Assembly: GCF_017884005.1 (NCBI RefSeq)
Contig: NZ_QFAY01000001.1
Location: forward strand, 180,345-244,344
DNA from: Streptococcus panodentis
Lineage (GTDB): Bacteria; Bacillota; Bacilli; Lactobacillales; Streptococcaceae
Direction of reading: 5' to 3'
DNA: 64,000 bases
The notes below the pieces were generated by a model. It did not search any database, was not told where the DNA came from, and worked only from the letters and a program-made list of their open reading frames with translations. Of this stretch, positions 1 through 8,325 are shown piece after piece (position 1 is the first letter of the stretch; each line of letters starts with the position of its first letter). A program made the position numbers and the translations under genes.

Positions 1-90
1 AGTTCTGCAGAATTTCCCGTGACAGGATGGGCAGCTCACTGCCTCATTTGCTAGTTGATTTTCATTGGAGTATAAAATTTAGCAGGCAGC

Positions 91-119
91 TGTTTATGAG
101 GGCATTTTTGTGCTAGAAT
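91..119 (+). promoter_or_regulatory. Predicted promoter of the CLC exchanger gene
   Basis: TGTTTA at 91-96 and TAGAAT at 114-119 are separated by 17 bases, and the -10 is preceded by TG (extended -10). It lies about 30 bases before the start codon. Seen by inspection only. Confidence 0.5.
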
Positions 120-149
120 GGTAGTAAAGTCAAGACGAGGAGATTCAGA

Positions 150-1706
150 ATGGCAAGAGGTTCTATTCCCCAGGCGGAGGAGATCAAGAAAGAATTTCAT
201 TTTACTTCCCACTCTATCCTGTCGCAGGTTTTGCGCGGGATTTTAGTTGGGGTTTTTGCGGGCTTGGTCGTGGGTATTTTCCGCTTTTTGATCGAAAAAG
301 CCTTTCATCTAATACAGGGAGTTTATCAGAAAAGTCAGCAGTCCTTGCTGTGGCTGCTGGCCCTATTGGTGCTGTATGGCATCATCGTTTGGCTCCATGC
401 CAGCTGGACGAGGTCGGAGAAAAACATCAAGGGTTCAGGGATTCCTCAGGTCGAAGCGGAGCTGAAGGGGCTGATGTCGCTTTCTTGGCGGAGCATTCTC
501 TGGAAGAAGTTTGTCTTGGGAATCTTAGCCATTTCCAGCGGGCTCATGCTGGGACGGGAAGGGCCAAGTATTCAGCTGGGAGCCATGAGCGGAAAAGGAA
601 TCTCTAACTATCTGCGGCTGAGTCCTGTGGAGGAGCGGGCGCTCATCGCTAGCGGAGCGGCAGCAGGTTTGGCTGCGGCCTTTAATGCTCCCATCGCGGG
701 ACTGTTATTTGTCGTGGAGGAAGTTTATCATCATTTCTCCCGTTTTTTCTGGGTCTCTACTCTGGCAGCCAGTCTAGTGGCTAACTTTGTCTCGCTTTCT
801 ATGTTTGGGCTGACGCCGGTGCTGGATATGCCGGATAATATTCCGACCATGGGGCTGGGACAGTATTGGATTTACCTAGTCATGGGCCTATTACTAGGGC
901 TGGCTGGCTATCTGTATGAGAAGGTCATTTTAAATATCCAGCTGCTGTATCAATTTTTAGGCCGTCTGTTTGGGATTTCAGAGACCTATTATCCAGTGTT
1001 TGCCTTTGTCCTGATTCTTCCCATCGGCTTTTTCCTGCCACACTTGCTGGGCGGGGGCAATCAGCTGATTCTGTCACTGACTGCCAGTCACTATACGCTA
1101 GGGACCTTGCTCTTGTTTTTTGCTCTGCGCTTTGTCTGGAGCATGCTGAGCTACGGAAGCGGACTGCCGGGCGGGATTTTCCTGCCGATTTTAGCCTTGG
1201 GTTCCCTCTTGGGCGGGGCAATGGGAGCGGTCTGCCTGCAGCTGGGCTTGATTTCTCAGGAGCAGTTTCCTATTTTCGTCATCTTGGGAATGAGCGGCTA
1301 TTTTGGCGCTATCTCTAAAGCTCCGCTGACCGCCATGATTCTGGTGACAGAGATGGTCGGTGACATCCGCAACCTCATGCCGCTGGGACTGGTCACGCTG
1401 ACGGCCTATATCGTCATGGATCTGCTCAAGGGAGCGCCGGTCTATGAGGCTATGCTGGAAAAAATGCTGCCAGACAGCGTCGAGGATACAGGGGACACTA
1501 CCTTGATTGAGATTCCTGTTTCAGAAAAGATTGCCGGCCGGCAGGTGCATGAGCTGGACCTGCCTGATGGAGTCTTGATCACCATGAATGTCCACAAGGG
1601 GAAGACTCAGACCGTCAACGGCAGCACGCGCCTCTATCTGGGAGATACCATCTATCTGGTGCTGAAAAAGGCGGAGATTGGCAGAGTGAAAGAAGAGTTG
1701 CTGTAG
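150..1706 (+). CDS. CLC-family chloride/proton exchanger with C-terminal TrkA-C domain
   Basis: A 518-residue polytopic membrane protein of the voltage-gated chloride channel family. It carries the ion-pathway signatures GSGIP (about residues 95-99), GREGP (135-139, with the gating glutamate E137) and GIFLP near residue 350. The EE pair at about 190-191 matches the internal proton glutamate of bacterial 2Cl-/H+ exchangers, so exchange rather than a passive channel is likely. The last 70 or so residues read as a TrkA-C regulatory domain, which in related proteins binds a small ligand; the ligand here is unknown. The start is supported by GAGGAG at 137-142. It is a single gene, probably involved in acid or ionic homeostasis (inference). 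It is not of the fluoride-specific subfamily, because the GREGP motif is canonical. Confidence 0.9.
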   Translation: MARGSIPQAEEIKKEFHFTSHSILSQVLRGILVGVFAGLVVGIFRFLIEKAFHLIQGVYQKSQQSLLWLLALLVLYGIIVWLHASWTRSEKNIKGSGIPQVEAELKGLMSLSWRSILWKKFVLGILAISSGLMLGREGPSIQLGAMSGKGISNYLRLSPVEERALIASGAAAGLAAAFNAPIAGLLFVVEEVYHHFSRFFWVSTLAASLVANFVSLSMFGLTPVLDMPDNIPTMGLGQYWIYLVMGLLLGLAGYLYEKVILNIQLLYQFLGRLFGISETYYPVFAFVLILPIGFFLPHLLGGGNQLILSLTASHYTLGTLLLFFALRFVWSMLSYGSGLPGGIFLPILALGSLLGGAMGAVCLQLGLISQEQFPIFVILGMSGYFGAISKAPLTAMILVTEMVGDIRNLMPLGLVTLTAYIVMDLLKGAPVYEAMLEKMLPDSVEDTGDTTLIEIPVSEKIAGRQVHELDLPDGVLITMNVHKGKTQTVNGSTRLYLGDTIYLVLKKAEIGRVKEELL

Positions 1707-1753
1707 CCTAGTATGATAAAGTTGTTATACTATTAAAATTATCTGACAATTCC

Positions 1754-1782
1754 TTGAAATATGAGAGAAAAACTGGTATAAT
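1754..1782 (+). promoter_or_regulatory. Predicted promoter of the efeO-efeB-efeU-tatC-tatA operon
   Basis: TTGAAA at 1754-1759, 17-base spacer, TATAAT at 1777-1782 with an extended TGG. This is a near-consensus sigma-A promoter about 40 bases upstream of the first gene, and no other convincing promoter is seen inside the five-gene cluster. Confidence 0.75.
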
Positions 1783-1825
1783 TTACTGGAAATAACCTCT
1801 TTTCGAGGCAATCAAAGGAGTCATC

Positions 1826-2698
1826 ATGAAAAAACTGGGCATTATCCTGTTTTCAACGGCCGTTTTACTGACTGGCTGTGCTGCCAACAACTCTTCAAAC
1901 AGTACAGACGCGAGCAGTCAAGCTTCTTCCAGCAAGGTTGCTGTCAATCAGAAAGATTTAGACAAGGCGACTGCTGACTACAAGACCTTTGTGCAGGGGC
2001 AAATTGATCAGCTGCTGACAGATACGGAAAAATTCCGCGATACACTCAAGGAAGGCAAGCTGGATGAGGCCAAGAAAGTGTATCCGCTCATTCGTATGAC
2101 TTATGAGCGTTCTGAGCCGATTGCTGAAAGCTTCGGTGAATCCGATGTGAAGATTGACTACCGTCTGGTCGACTATGTGGATGAAAATAAGACGGAAGAA
2201 GGCTGGTCAGGCTTCCACCGCATTGAGAAAATCATGTGGGAGCAAAATACCACCCAAGGCACAGAAAAATATGCTGATCAGCTGGTCGATGACATCAAGG
2301 AGCTGAAAGCCAAGATTGCGACGGTCGAAGTGACACCGGATATCATGCTGACGGGGGCCGTGGACCTGCTCAATGAAGTGGCGACCAGCAAGATTACCGG
2401 AGAAGAAGAAGTCTTCTCCCACACGGACCTCTATGACTTCCGGGCCAATATCGAAGGGGCCGAAAAAATCTTTGAGCTCTTTAAGCCCCTGATAAAAGAC
2501 AAGGACGAAAAACTAGTCAAAACCTTGGAAGAAGAGTTCAAAAATGTCAACAGTCTTCTGGACAAGCATATGACAGATTCTGAGCATTATAAGCTCTACA
2601 CAGACTTAAGCAAGGAAGATACCAAGGAGCTGGCAGAAGCCGTGACCAAGCTTGGTGAACCTCTTTCACAAATGGGTGTGATCCTAGACGGGAAGTAA
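1826..2698 (+). CDS. efeO: EfeO/EfeM-like iron-uptake lipoprotein
   Basis: A 290-residue exported lipoprotein. The signal peptide ends in the lipobox LLTGC, so Cys18 should be lipidated and the protein held on the outer face of the membrane. After a Ser/Asn-rich linker comes the helical imelysin/M75-like domain of EfeO/EfeM, including an HxxE metal motif (His131-Arg-Ile-Glu134). It lacks the cupredoxin domain of E. coli EfeO, as do EfeM-type proteins. In this family the protein captures iron and delivers it to the FTR1 permease. The next gene (EfeB) begins 4 bases after its stop, and FTR1 and Tat genes follow in the same operon, which supports the role. AAAGGAG precedes the ATG. Confidence 0.88.
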   Translation: MKKLGIILFSTAVLLTGCAANNSSNSTDASSQASSSKVAVNQKDLDKATADYKTFVQGQIDQLLTDTEKFRDTLKEGKLDEAKKVYPLIRMTYERSEPIAESFGESDVKIDYRLVDYVDENKTEEGWSGFHRIEKIMWEQNTTQGTEKYADQLVDDIKELKAKIATVEVTPDIMLTGAVDLLNEVATSKITGEEEVFSHTDLYDFRANIEGAEKIFELFKPLIKDKDEKLVKTLEEEFKNVNSLLDKHMTDSEHYKLYTDLSKEDTKELAEAVTKLGEPLSQMGVILDGK

Positions 2699-2702
2699 TC
2701 TT

Positions 2703-3911
2703 ATGGCAAACGACGAAAAATGGTTTGATAAAAAAATGGATCGTCGTGAATTTCTTAAAAAAGCAGGCATCGGCGGCGCTGGTTTAGCACTAGGAGTTTC
2801 CGGTGCATCTGCTTTTTTCGCTAATCAGGCGAATGAAGACAAGAAATTTGCTGACGGTGATGAGGAAATCAGTTTCTACGGTGAGCATCAGGCCGGTATC
2901 ACCACACCGATGCAAAAAAATATCTACTTTGTCATTCTGGATCTGCATACGACAGACAGGGATGCGATTATCCAGATGTTCAAGGACTGGACCGCTTACA
3001 GCGAGAAGCTGGTGGACGGGGAATTAGTCAAAAAAGACGGCTCCAATGCTCTGCTGCCGCCGACAGATACCGGCGAGACAGTCGGCCTCAACCCTTACCG
3101 CCTGACCCTGACTTTTGGGGTTTCTGCTTCTTTCTTGAAAAAAATGGGACTGTCGGACAAGCGGCCCAAAGCCTTCCGTGATTTGCCGCCTTTTCCTAAG
3201 GAACAGCTGAAAGAGAAGTACACCGGCGGTGATATTGTCATTCAAGCCTGTGCAGATGATGAGCAGGTAGCCTTTCATGCAGTCCGCAATCTGGTCCGCA
3301 AGGGCAGAAGTGCCATTAGCATGAAATGGAGCCAGTCCGGCTTTGCGGCGATCGGAGACCGGATGGCTACGCCGCGCAATCTCTTTGGCTTTAAGGACGG
3401 CACGGCCAACGTGACCAAGGAAAAAGACTTTGACAGGGTCATCTGGACAGACAGCAAGGACTGGATGAAGGGCGGCTCTTATATGGCTGTCCGCCGCATT
3501 CAGATGTTTCTGGAGACCTGGGACCGTACCAATCTGCAGGAGCAGGAGAATACCTTCGGCCGTTACAAGGAGAGCGGGGCTCCCTTTGGCAAGAAGGATG
3601 AATTTGACGAGGTGGACTTGGACTTGCTGCCTGTAGATTCGCACGTGCGGCTGGCCAAGGAAGTTGACAAACCGATTTACCGCCGGTCCTATTCTTACTC
3701 GGACGGCATTGATGAGACGACGGGGCAGTTTGATACCGGTCTGCTCTTCATTTCTTTTCAAAAAGATCCGGACAGTTTTGTCAAGGTGCAGACCAATCTC
3801 GGTGCCCAGGACAAGATGAATGAATACGTTACCCATGTCGGCAGCGGTCTGTTTGCTTGCTTCGGCGGAGTGAAAAAAGGAGAATACATTGGTCAAAAAT
3901 TATTTGAATAA
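2703..3911 (+). CDS. efeB: EfeB: Tat-exported DyP-type haem peroxidase
   Basis: A 402-residue protein that begins with a twin-arginine signal: DRREFLKKA with Arg14-Arg15, then a Gly/Ala-rich hydrophobic stretch ending near ASAFFA. The mature part is a dye-decolourising peroxidase, with the GxxDG signature in FGFKDGTAN (about residues 227-235) and a candidate proximal haem ligand in DSHVRLA (about 312-318). In Efe systems this enzyme oxidises ferrous iron or acts on haem outside the membrane before uptake. Folding with haem before export explains the Tat signal and the tatC/tatA genes downstream. The start is preceded by GGGAAG. Its 3' end overlaps efeU by 23 bases, so translation is probably coupled. 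Confidence 0.92.
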   Translation: MANDEKWFDKKMDRREFLKKAGIGGAGLALGVSGASAFFANQANEDKKFADGDEEISFYGEHQAGITTPMQKNIYFVILDLHTTDRDAIIQMFKDWTAYSEKLVDGELVKKDGSNALLPPTDTGETVGLNPYRLTLTFGVSASFLKKMGLSDKRPKAFRDLPPFPKEQLKEKYTGGDIVIQACADDEQVAFHAVRNLVRKGRSAISMKWSQSGFAAIGDRMATPRNLFGFKDGTANVTKEKDFDRVIWTDSKDWMKGGSYMAVRRIQMFLETWDRTNLQEQENTFGRYKESGAPFGKKDEFDEVDLDLLPVDSHVRLAKEVDKPIYRRSYSYSDGIDETTGQFDTGLLFISFQKDPDSFVKVQTNLGAQDKMNEYVTHVGSGLFACFGGVKKGEYIGQKLFE

Positions 3912-5583
3912 CAGTCTGCTGCTCTTGCTGGCTGTCCTCCTGCTGATGGCCAAGCCAGTTCTGGCAGAGGACTCTTACAGCGGTCTTTTTATCAAAATCA
4001 CAGATGCGACCACTGCTGTGCAGCAGCAGGATCAGGCCGGCGCCAAGCAGCTGCTGGCAGAAATCAAGTCAGAATTTGAGGGGATGGCCAACCATGACTC
4101 AGCCGCTGGTCAGGAAGTCAGCAAGGCTCTGGATATTTCCGGTGATGTGACAGAAGAAAGACTGACTCAAATCTCGGCTGCCCTCCTGAAATTTGACAAG
4201 GAGCAGCATCCGGTGGATTTGGCTGCGGAGAAAAGCAAGCTGGTTGACAGGCTGGAGCCTAAATTTCAAACCCTGCAGGAGGCCATCAGCAGCAAGGACT
4301 TGGAAGCAACCCGTCAGGCCTATAAGAAGATGAACGCTGCCTGGACAGCCAATGAGAGTGTGGTGCGAGACAGCAGCACTGCCCATTACGGCAAGGTCGA
4401 AACGGCCATTTCCTTTCTGCGCAGTTCTATCGAAACCGAGCCAACGGACTTTGATATGATCCAGTCTTCCTTTGATGACTTAAAGGCTGCTATTGACCGC
4501 TTTGTCAAAGGAGAGGAAGTCGCTGAGACGTCCGGCAATCTGACCCTGCAGGACGGGATCAAGATGCTGGAAGAAGCCTTGAGCCATTTTCAAAGCGGAG
4601 ACAGCAAAAAAGCCGGCTCAATCATGAAGGAATTTATCACCATCTGGCCGACAATCGAGGGCGATGTCAGCACGAAAAATCCTTCTCTTTATACCAAGGT
4701 CGAGAGCCAGACGCCGGTCATCATGGTGAAAGGCAGTGAAAAGAAGTACCAGGAGCAGCTGCAGAGCCTGATCAGCGAGCTGTCGCAAATCGATACCAGT
4801 GCTTCTTACACTTTCTTTGATGCAATGCTGATTCTGCTGCGGGAAGGAGTAGAAGCCTTGCTCATTGTCATGGCCCTGGTGGCGACCCTCAAGGCCTCTA
4901 AGATGAAAAAAGGTCTGAAATGGGTTTATTCCGGAGCAGCTTTAGGGGTTGTGGCCAGTGCTCTCATCGCCGTGCTGCTGCAGAGTCTGTTTCCGGCTGT
5001 GGCCTCCGGCTCCAATCGGGAAATCATCGAAGGAGCCGTGGGGATTTTCGCTGTCGGCATGATGATTGTCGTCGGTATCTGGCTGCACAGCAAATCCTCT
5101 GTCAAAAAATGGAATGACTTTATGGAAAGCCAGATGAAGGCAGTGACGGCGACTGGCAGCTTTCTTTCCATGTTTGCCCTCAGCTTCTTGGCTGTTTTCC
5201 GCGAAGGGGCGGAAACCATTCTCTTTTACGCTGGGATTCTGCCGCGGATTCAGATGACAGATTTTCTCTTGGGGATTGGGCTGGCTGTTCTGGTCTTGAT
5301 CGCCATCGCCTTTCTGATGACCAAGGCCTCCAGTCTCTTTCAGCCGCACCGCATCTTTTTCTGGCTGACCTGGCTGATCTATGCCTTGGCCTTTAAGATG
5401 CTGGGTGTCAGCATTCATGCCCTGCAGCTGACCAATGTCCTGCCCAGCCACTTGCTGAATGGCTTTCCGACTGTTGATTGGGCTGGGATTTACCCCAGTC
5501 TGGAAGCAGTCATCAGTCAGGCTGCCTTTCTGCTGGTGATTGTCTGGGTTACAGTCAAAAACAATGAGAAAAGCCATGGATAG
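3889..5583 (+). CDS. efeU: FTR1-family iron permease EfeU with extracytoplasmic N-terminal domain (TTG start)
   Basis: A 564-residue protein with a signal peptide, a roughly 280-residue charged extracytoplasmic region, and then the seven-helix FTR1/Fip1 permease domain. The two REGxE iron-binding motifs are present: REGVE near residue 317 and REGAE near 437. Bacterial EfeU is often about 280 residues, so the N-terminal half is an added module that may dock the lipoprotein or peroxidase (inference). The start is read as TTG at 3889 because AAAGGAGA lies 5-6 bases upstream and it gives a clean signal peptide; no in-frame ATG nearby does. It moves ferric iron through the membrane together with EfeO and EfeB. 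Confidence 0.9.
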   Translation: MVKNYLNNSLLLLLAVLLLMAKPVLAEDSYSGLFIKITDATTAVQQQDQAGAKQLLAEIKSEFEGMANHDSAAGQEVSKALDISGDVTEERLTQISAALLKFDKEQHPVDLAAEKSKLVDRLEPKFQTLQEAISSKDLEATRQAYKKMNAAWTANESVVRDSSTAHYGKVETAISFLRSSIETEPTDFDMIQSSFDDLKAAIDRFVKGEEVAETSGNLTLQDGIKMLEEALSHFQSGDSKKAGSIMKEFITIWPTIEGDVSTKNPSLYTKVESQTPVIMVKGSEKKYQEQLQSLISELSQIDTSASYTFFDAMLILLREGVEALLIVMALVATLKASKMKKGLKWVYSGAALGVVASALIAVLLQSLFPAVASGSNREIIEGAVGIFAVGMMIVVGIWLHSKSSVKKWNDFMESQMKAVTATGSFLSMFALSFLAVFREGAETILFYAGILPRIQMTDFLLGIGLAVLVLIAIAFLMTKASSLFQPHRIFFWLTWLIYALAFKMLGVSIHALQLTNVLPSHLLNGFPTVDWAGIYPSLEAVISQAAFLLVIVWVTVKNNEKSHG

Positions 5584-6292
5584 AAAAGAACAGACTGTTA
5601 TCGAGCATCTGACGGAATTCCGGCGCCGCTTTATTGCCGTTTTGGCTTGTTTTATATGCGTTTTTCTGATCAGCCTGCTCTTTTCGGCTGATATTTACAA
5701 GTGGCTGACCAGCAATTTTGAGCAAAAGCTGCTGGTTTTAGGACCGGATGATATTCTCTGGATTTATGTCAGTCTGGCCAGCCTGGCTGCTTTTTCGCTG
5801 ACTCTGCCCTTTCTGGTCTATCAGATTTGGGCATTTATCCGGCCGGCCCTGAAAGATCGGGAAGCCAAGGCTGTCTTTGTTTACATCCCCGCCACCTTTC
5901 TCTGTTTTGTACTGGGGCTGGCCTTTGGCTTTTACTTTGTCACGCCGGCTCTTTTGCAGGTCTTGCTGTCCTTGGGTGAAGGACTCTTTGAGACGCAGCT
6001 GACGGCTCAGAACTACCTGAGCTTTGTCTTTCACACAGCCATTCCAATTGCCTGTCTCTTTGAGCTGCCAGTGCTGGTGGCCTTTCTGACCTCTATCGGT
6101 TTGCTCAATCCTGTATTTTTGGTAAAATATAGACGATACGCCTACTTCATCTTGCTGGTATTGGCTGTCATTTTGACACCGGCTGATTTTATCAGCGACC
6201 TGTCCATGACGGTCCCCCTGATTTTGCTCTATGAAGTCAGCCTCCTGCTCAGCAGAGCTATTTACAAAAGAAAAAGAAAGAGGAAAAGCTAA
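5576..6292 (+). CDS. tatC: TatC, core subunit of twin-arginine translocase
   Basis: A 238-residue, six-helix membrane protein with the diagnostic N-terminus EHLTEFRRR and the FVLGLAFGFYFV region of TatC. It recognises the twin-arginine signal and forms the receptor complex with TatA. The ATG at 5576 is chosen because it puts the EHL motif at the usual distance from the N-terminus; a longer reading from an upstream ATG (5564) or TTG (5540) is possible but adds residues that look like readthrough of efeU. The start overlaps the efeU stop by 8 bases. Tat is uncommon in streptococci, and the only visible substrate is EfeB two genes upstream. Confidence 0.92.
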   Translation: MDRKEQTVIEHLTEFRRRFIAVLACFICVFLISLLFSADIYKWLTSNFEQKLLVLGPDDILWIYVSLASLAAFSLTLPFLVYQIWAFIRPALKDREAKAVFVYIPATFLCFVLGLAFGFYFVTPALLQVLLSLGEGLFETQLTAQNYLSFVFHTAIPIACLFELPVLVAFLTSIGLLNPVFLVKYRRYAYFILLVLAVILTPADFISDLSMTVPLILLYEVSLLLSRAIYKRKRKRKS

Positions 6293-6480
6293 TGGGAATT
6301 TTAAAAGACATCGGCTTGCCGGGAATCATCATCATCGTTCTGGGTGCTTTGCTGATTTTCGGACCGAAACGCCTGCCTGAACTGGGCCAGTCAATCGGCA
6401 AGATGTTTTCTGAGTTTAAGAAAGCTGTCAGCAATGCCGAAGAAGCTGACCGGTCCAGTCATAAAGAAGACAAGGAATAG
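6292..6480 (+). CDS. tatA: TatA, pore-forming subunit of twin-arginine translocase
   Basis: A 62-residue protein with one N-terminal membrane helix (IIIIVLGALLIF), the conserved FGPKRLPELG hinge and an amphipathic helix, followed by a charged tail. The start overlaps the tatC stop (TAATG). With no separate TatB, this is a minimal TatA-TatC system of the Gram-positive type. It ends the iron-uptake operon just before a terminator. Confidence 0.95.
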   Translation: MGILKDIGLPGIIIIVLGALLIFGPKRLPELGQSIGKMFSEFKKAVSNAEEADRSSHKEDKE

Positions 6481-6485
6481 ATGGA

Positions 6486-6508
6486 AGCACGGGCAACCGT
6501 GTTTTTTT
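6486..6508 (+). terminator. Terminator of the efe-tat operon
   Basis: CACGG (6488-6492), GCAA tetraloop, CCGTG (6497-6501), followed by seven T. Immediately after the tatA stop. Confidence 0.85.
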
Positions 6509-6797
6509 GCTTTCTAAGCCATTTTCTGCTGCCGCTTCCCCAAAGATAAGGAGAAGAGATGCTCTTTAATGAATGTCATCAGGCTATCGAAAATCCCCTG
6601 TCAGATTTGCTCCAGCCCAGCTGCCCTGCGGAGAAAAAAACGGAAATGACGCAGTTTTTGAAAGGCTGAATCCTGAAAATCACGCTCCGGCTCTCTATCA
6701 AATCTATGGACCGGACTCTCCCTGTCAGATGCAGACCTCTCTTTGCGAGCCTGTCGGCAGCAGAGCGGAGCTGAAAAAGCTTCTGGCAGCAAGAGAG
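6509..6797. other. Intergenic stretch, possible tiny or decayed gene
   Basis: No convincing gene. A 36-codon frame starts at ATG 6559 behind AAGGAG (6548-6553, 5-base spacing) and ends at 6669, beginning MLFNECHQAIENPL. No family is recognised and the frame is interrupted afterwards, so it could be a relic or a chance frame. Confidence 0.25.
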
Positions 6798-6873
6798 GGA
6801 GACAGACGTCCATGATGGCTGTGCCCTCACCCACAAAGGGGAGTATCTTTGATAAGATACCGTATAAAAAGTA
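6798..6873. repeat. Dispersed intergenic repeat, copy 1
   Basis: Resembles 26936-27010 over most of its length: both share ACAGACG, CCATGATGGCTG, CCTCACCC, AAGATAC and GTATAAAAA in the same order. It includes a GTATCTT/AAGATAC inverted repeat (6843-6860). The left end matches the GTGGGACAGA motif seen near 63930 less well. Function unknown. Confidence 0.55.
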
Positions 6874-6992
6874 TTTCAGTCTTGCTTTGATCTTGAAAGA
6901 TAATTAGACAATCCTTTTATCTACGGCAGGCACAATGATTATCTTTTAGATAAGTGATTTTCCGAACATTATTCTTAAAAAACACAAAAAAA

Positions 6993-7021
6993 TTTACAAA
7001 AAGTGTACTTTGTGTTATAAT
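6993..7021 (+). promoter_or_regulatory. Predicted guaC promoter and short structured leader
   Basis: TTTACA at 6993-6998, 17-base spacer, extended TGTTATAAT ending at 7021. The transcribed leader to 7102 has two small hairpins, ACGTCT/AGACGT (7032-7048) and AGCG/CGCT (7049-7059). They do not match a riboswitch I can recognise. Confidence 0.7.
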
Positions 7022-7102
7022 TTTTACGGAAACGTCTGGAAAAGACGTAGCGATGCGCTAGGCATAGGTAGGTCAATAGATAGATAAGATGAGGAGAACT
7101 CT

Positions 7103-8086
7103 ATGCTAAATGATTTTCAGGTTTTTGATTATGAGGATATCCAGCTTATTCCGGCTAAGTGTATTGTCAAAAGCCGGGCGGAAGCCGATACCAGCATCAC
7201 CTTTGGCAGGCATACTTTCCGACTGCCGGTAGTACCCTCCAATATGCAGACCATCATAGATGAGAAAGTGGCGGAAGAGCTGGCACGGGGTGGTTATTTT
7301 TATATCATGCACCGTTTCGAGGAAGCAAAGCGCAGGCCATTTATCAAGCGCATGCATGAGCTGGGGCTGATTGCTTCCATTTCTGTCGGTGTCAAAGATG
7401 ATGAATACGACTTTGTCAGCAGTCTCAAAGACGATGCTCCGGACTATATCACCATTGATATCGCTCATGGGCATTCGGACAGTGTCATTAAGATGATTGG
7501 ACATATTAAGAAAGAGCTGCCTGATACCTTTGTCATCGCCGGCAATGTCGGTACGCCAGAGGCTGTGCGGGAGTTAGAAAATGCCGGTGCAGATGCGACT
7601 AAGGTGGGGATTGGCCCAGGAAAAGTCTGCATTACCAAGGTTAAGACCGGCTTTGGGACCGGGGGCTGGCAGCTGTCCGCTCTGCGCTGGTGCTCCAAAG
7701 TTGCCCGCAAGCCCATTATTGCAGACGGCGGCATTCGGACCCACGGCGATATTGCCAAGTCCATCCGCTTCGGTGCCAGCATGGTCATGATTGGCTCCCT
7801 CTTTGCTGGCCATATCGAAAGTCCCGGTGAAACCATCGAAGTAGACGGCGATAAATTTAAGGAATACTACGGCTCTGCTTCCGAATACCAAAAAGGGGCC
7901 TATAAAAATGTCGAAGGCAAAAAAATTCTCCTGCCGGCCAAGGGCCATCTGCAGGATACGCTGACCGAGATGGAGCAGGACCTGCAGAGCTCGATTTCCT
8001 ATGCGGGAGGCCGGGATCTCAGGAGTCTGACCCGGGTGGACTATGTCATTGTCAAAAACTCTATCTGGAATGGCGATGCCCATTGA
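7103..8086 (+). CDS. guaC: GMP reductase
   Basis: A 327-residue TIM-barrel enzyme of the IMPDH/GMPR family that reduces GMP to IMP with NADPH, returning guanine nucleotides to the purine pool. It has no CBS insert, which separates it from IMP dehydrogenase. The catalytic loop reads [15 protein letters not shown], with the nucleophilic Cys at about residue 174, and a nucleotide-binding [14 protein letters not shown] segment follows. GAGGAG lies 8 bases before the ATG. It is monocistronic, between its own promoter and terminator. guaA (GMP synthase) is also in this window but far away. Confidence 0.95.
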   Translation: MLNDFQVFDYEDIQLIPAKCIVKSRAEADTSITFGRHTFRLPVVPSNMQTIIDEKVAEELARGGYFYIMHRFEEAKRRPFIKRMHELGLIASISVGVKDDEYDFVSSLKDDAPDYITIDIAHGHSDSVIKMIGHIKKELPDTFVIAGNVGTPEAVRELENAGADATKVGIGPGKVCITKVKTGFGTGGWQLSALRWCSKVARKPIIADGGIRTHGDIAKSIRFGASMVMIGSLFAGHIESPGETIEVDGDKFKEYYGSASEYQKGAYKNVEGKKILLPAKGHLQDTLTEMEQDLQSSISYAGGRDLRSLTRVDYVIVKNSIWNGDAH

Positions 8087-8138
8087 TGCAGAGCCGCAAG
8101 CCATTGAAAAGGACATTGGCAAAACTTGATTAGAAAAG

Positions 8139-8158
8139 ACAGGGAGACCTGTTTTTTT
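8139..8158 (+). terminator. guaC terminator
   Basis: ACAGG, GAGA loop, CCTGT, then a run of T (8151-8158). Confidence 0.8.
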
Positions 8159-8188
8159 ACTGTTCTGCTTTGATATAATAGAATACCG

Positions 8189-8217
8189 TTGACAAGAAAA
8201 GGCTTTCAGTGTATATT
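8189..8217 (+). promoter_or_regulatory. Predicted promoter of the secreted-protein gene
   Basis: TTGACA (8189-8194), 17-base spacer, TATATT (8212-8217). A second extended -10 (TGATATAAT) ends at 8179 but has no good -35. The leader is about 100 bases. Confidence 0.7.
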
Positions 8218-8325
8218 TATATTAGGGATGATTGTTGGAAAACAATTAGCAGCTAGGAGGGAGGTTATTGTAGGGGCAGTTTTTCAAATATCATCATTGT
8301 TTTTCACTATTAGGAGGGTATAATC

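Noticed and set aside
6573..6836. 80-85 codon frames on both strands after tatA
   Set aside because: They overlap one another in several frames, lack ribosome sites at the listed starts and show no family similarity.
7022..7102. Purine riboswitch ahead of guaC
   Set aside because: Only two tiny hairpins are present; the conserved three-way junction and loop motifs of the purine aptamer are not seen.
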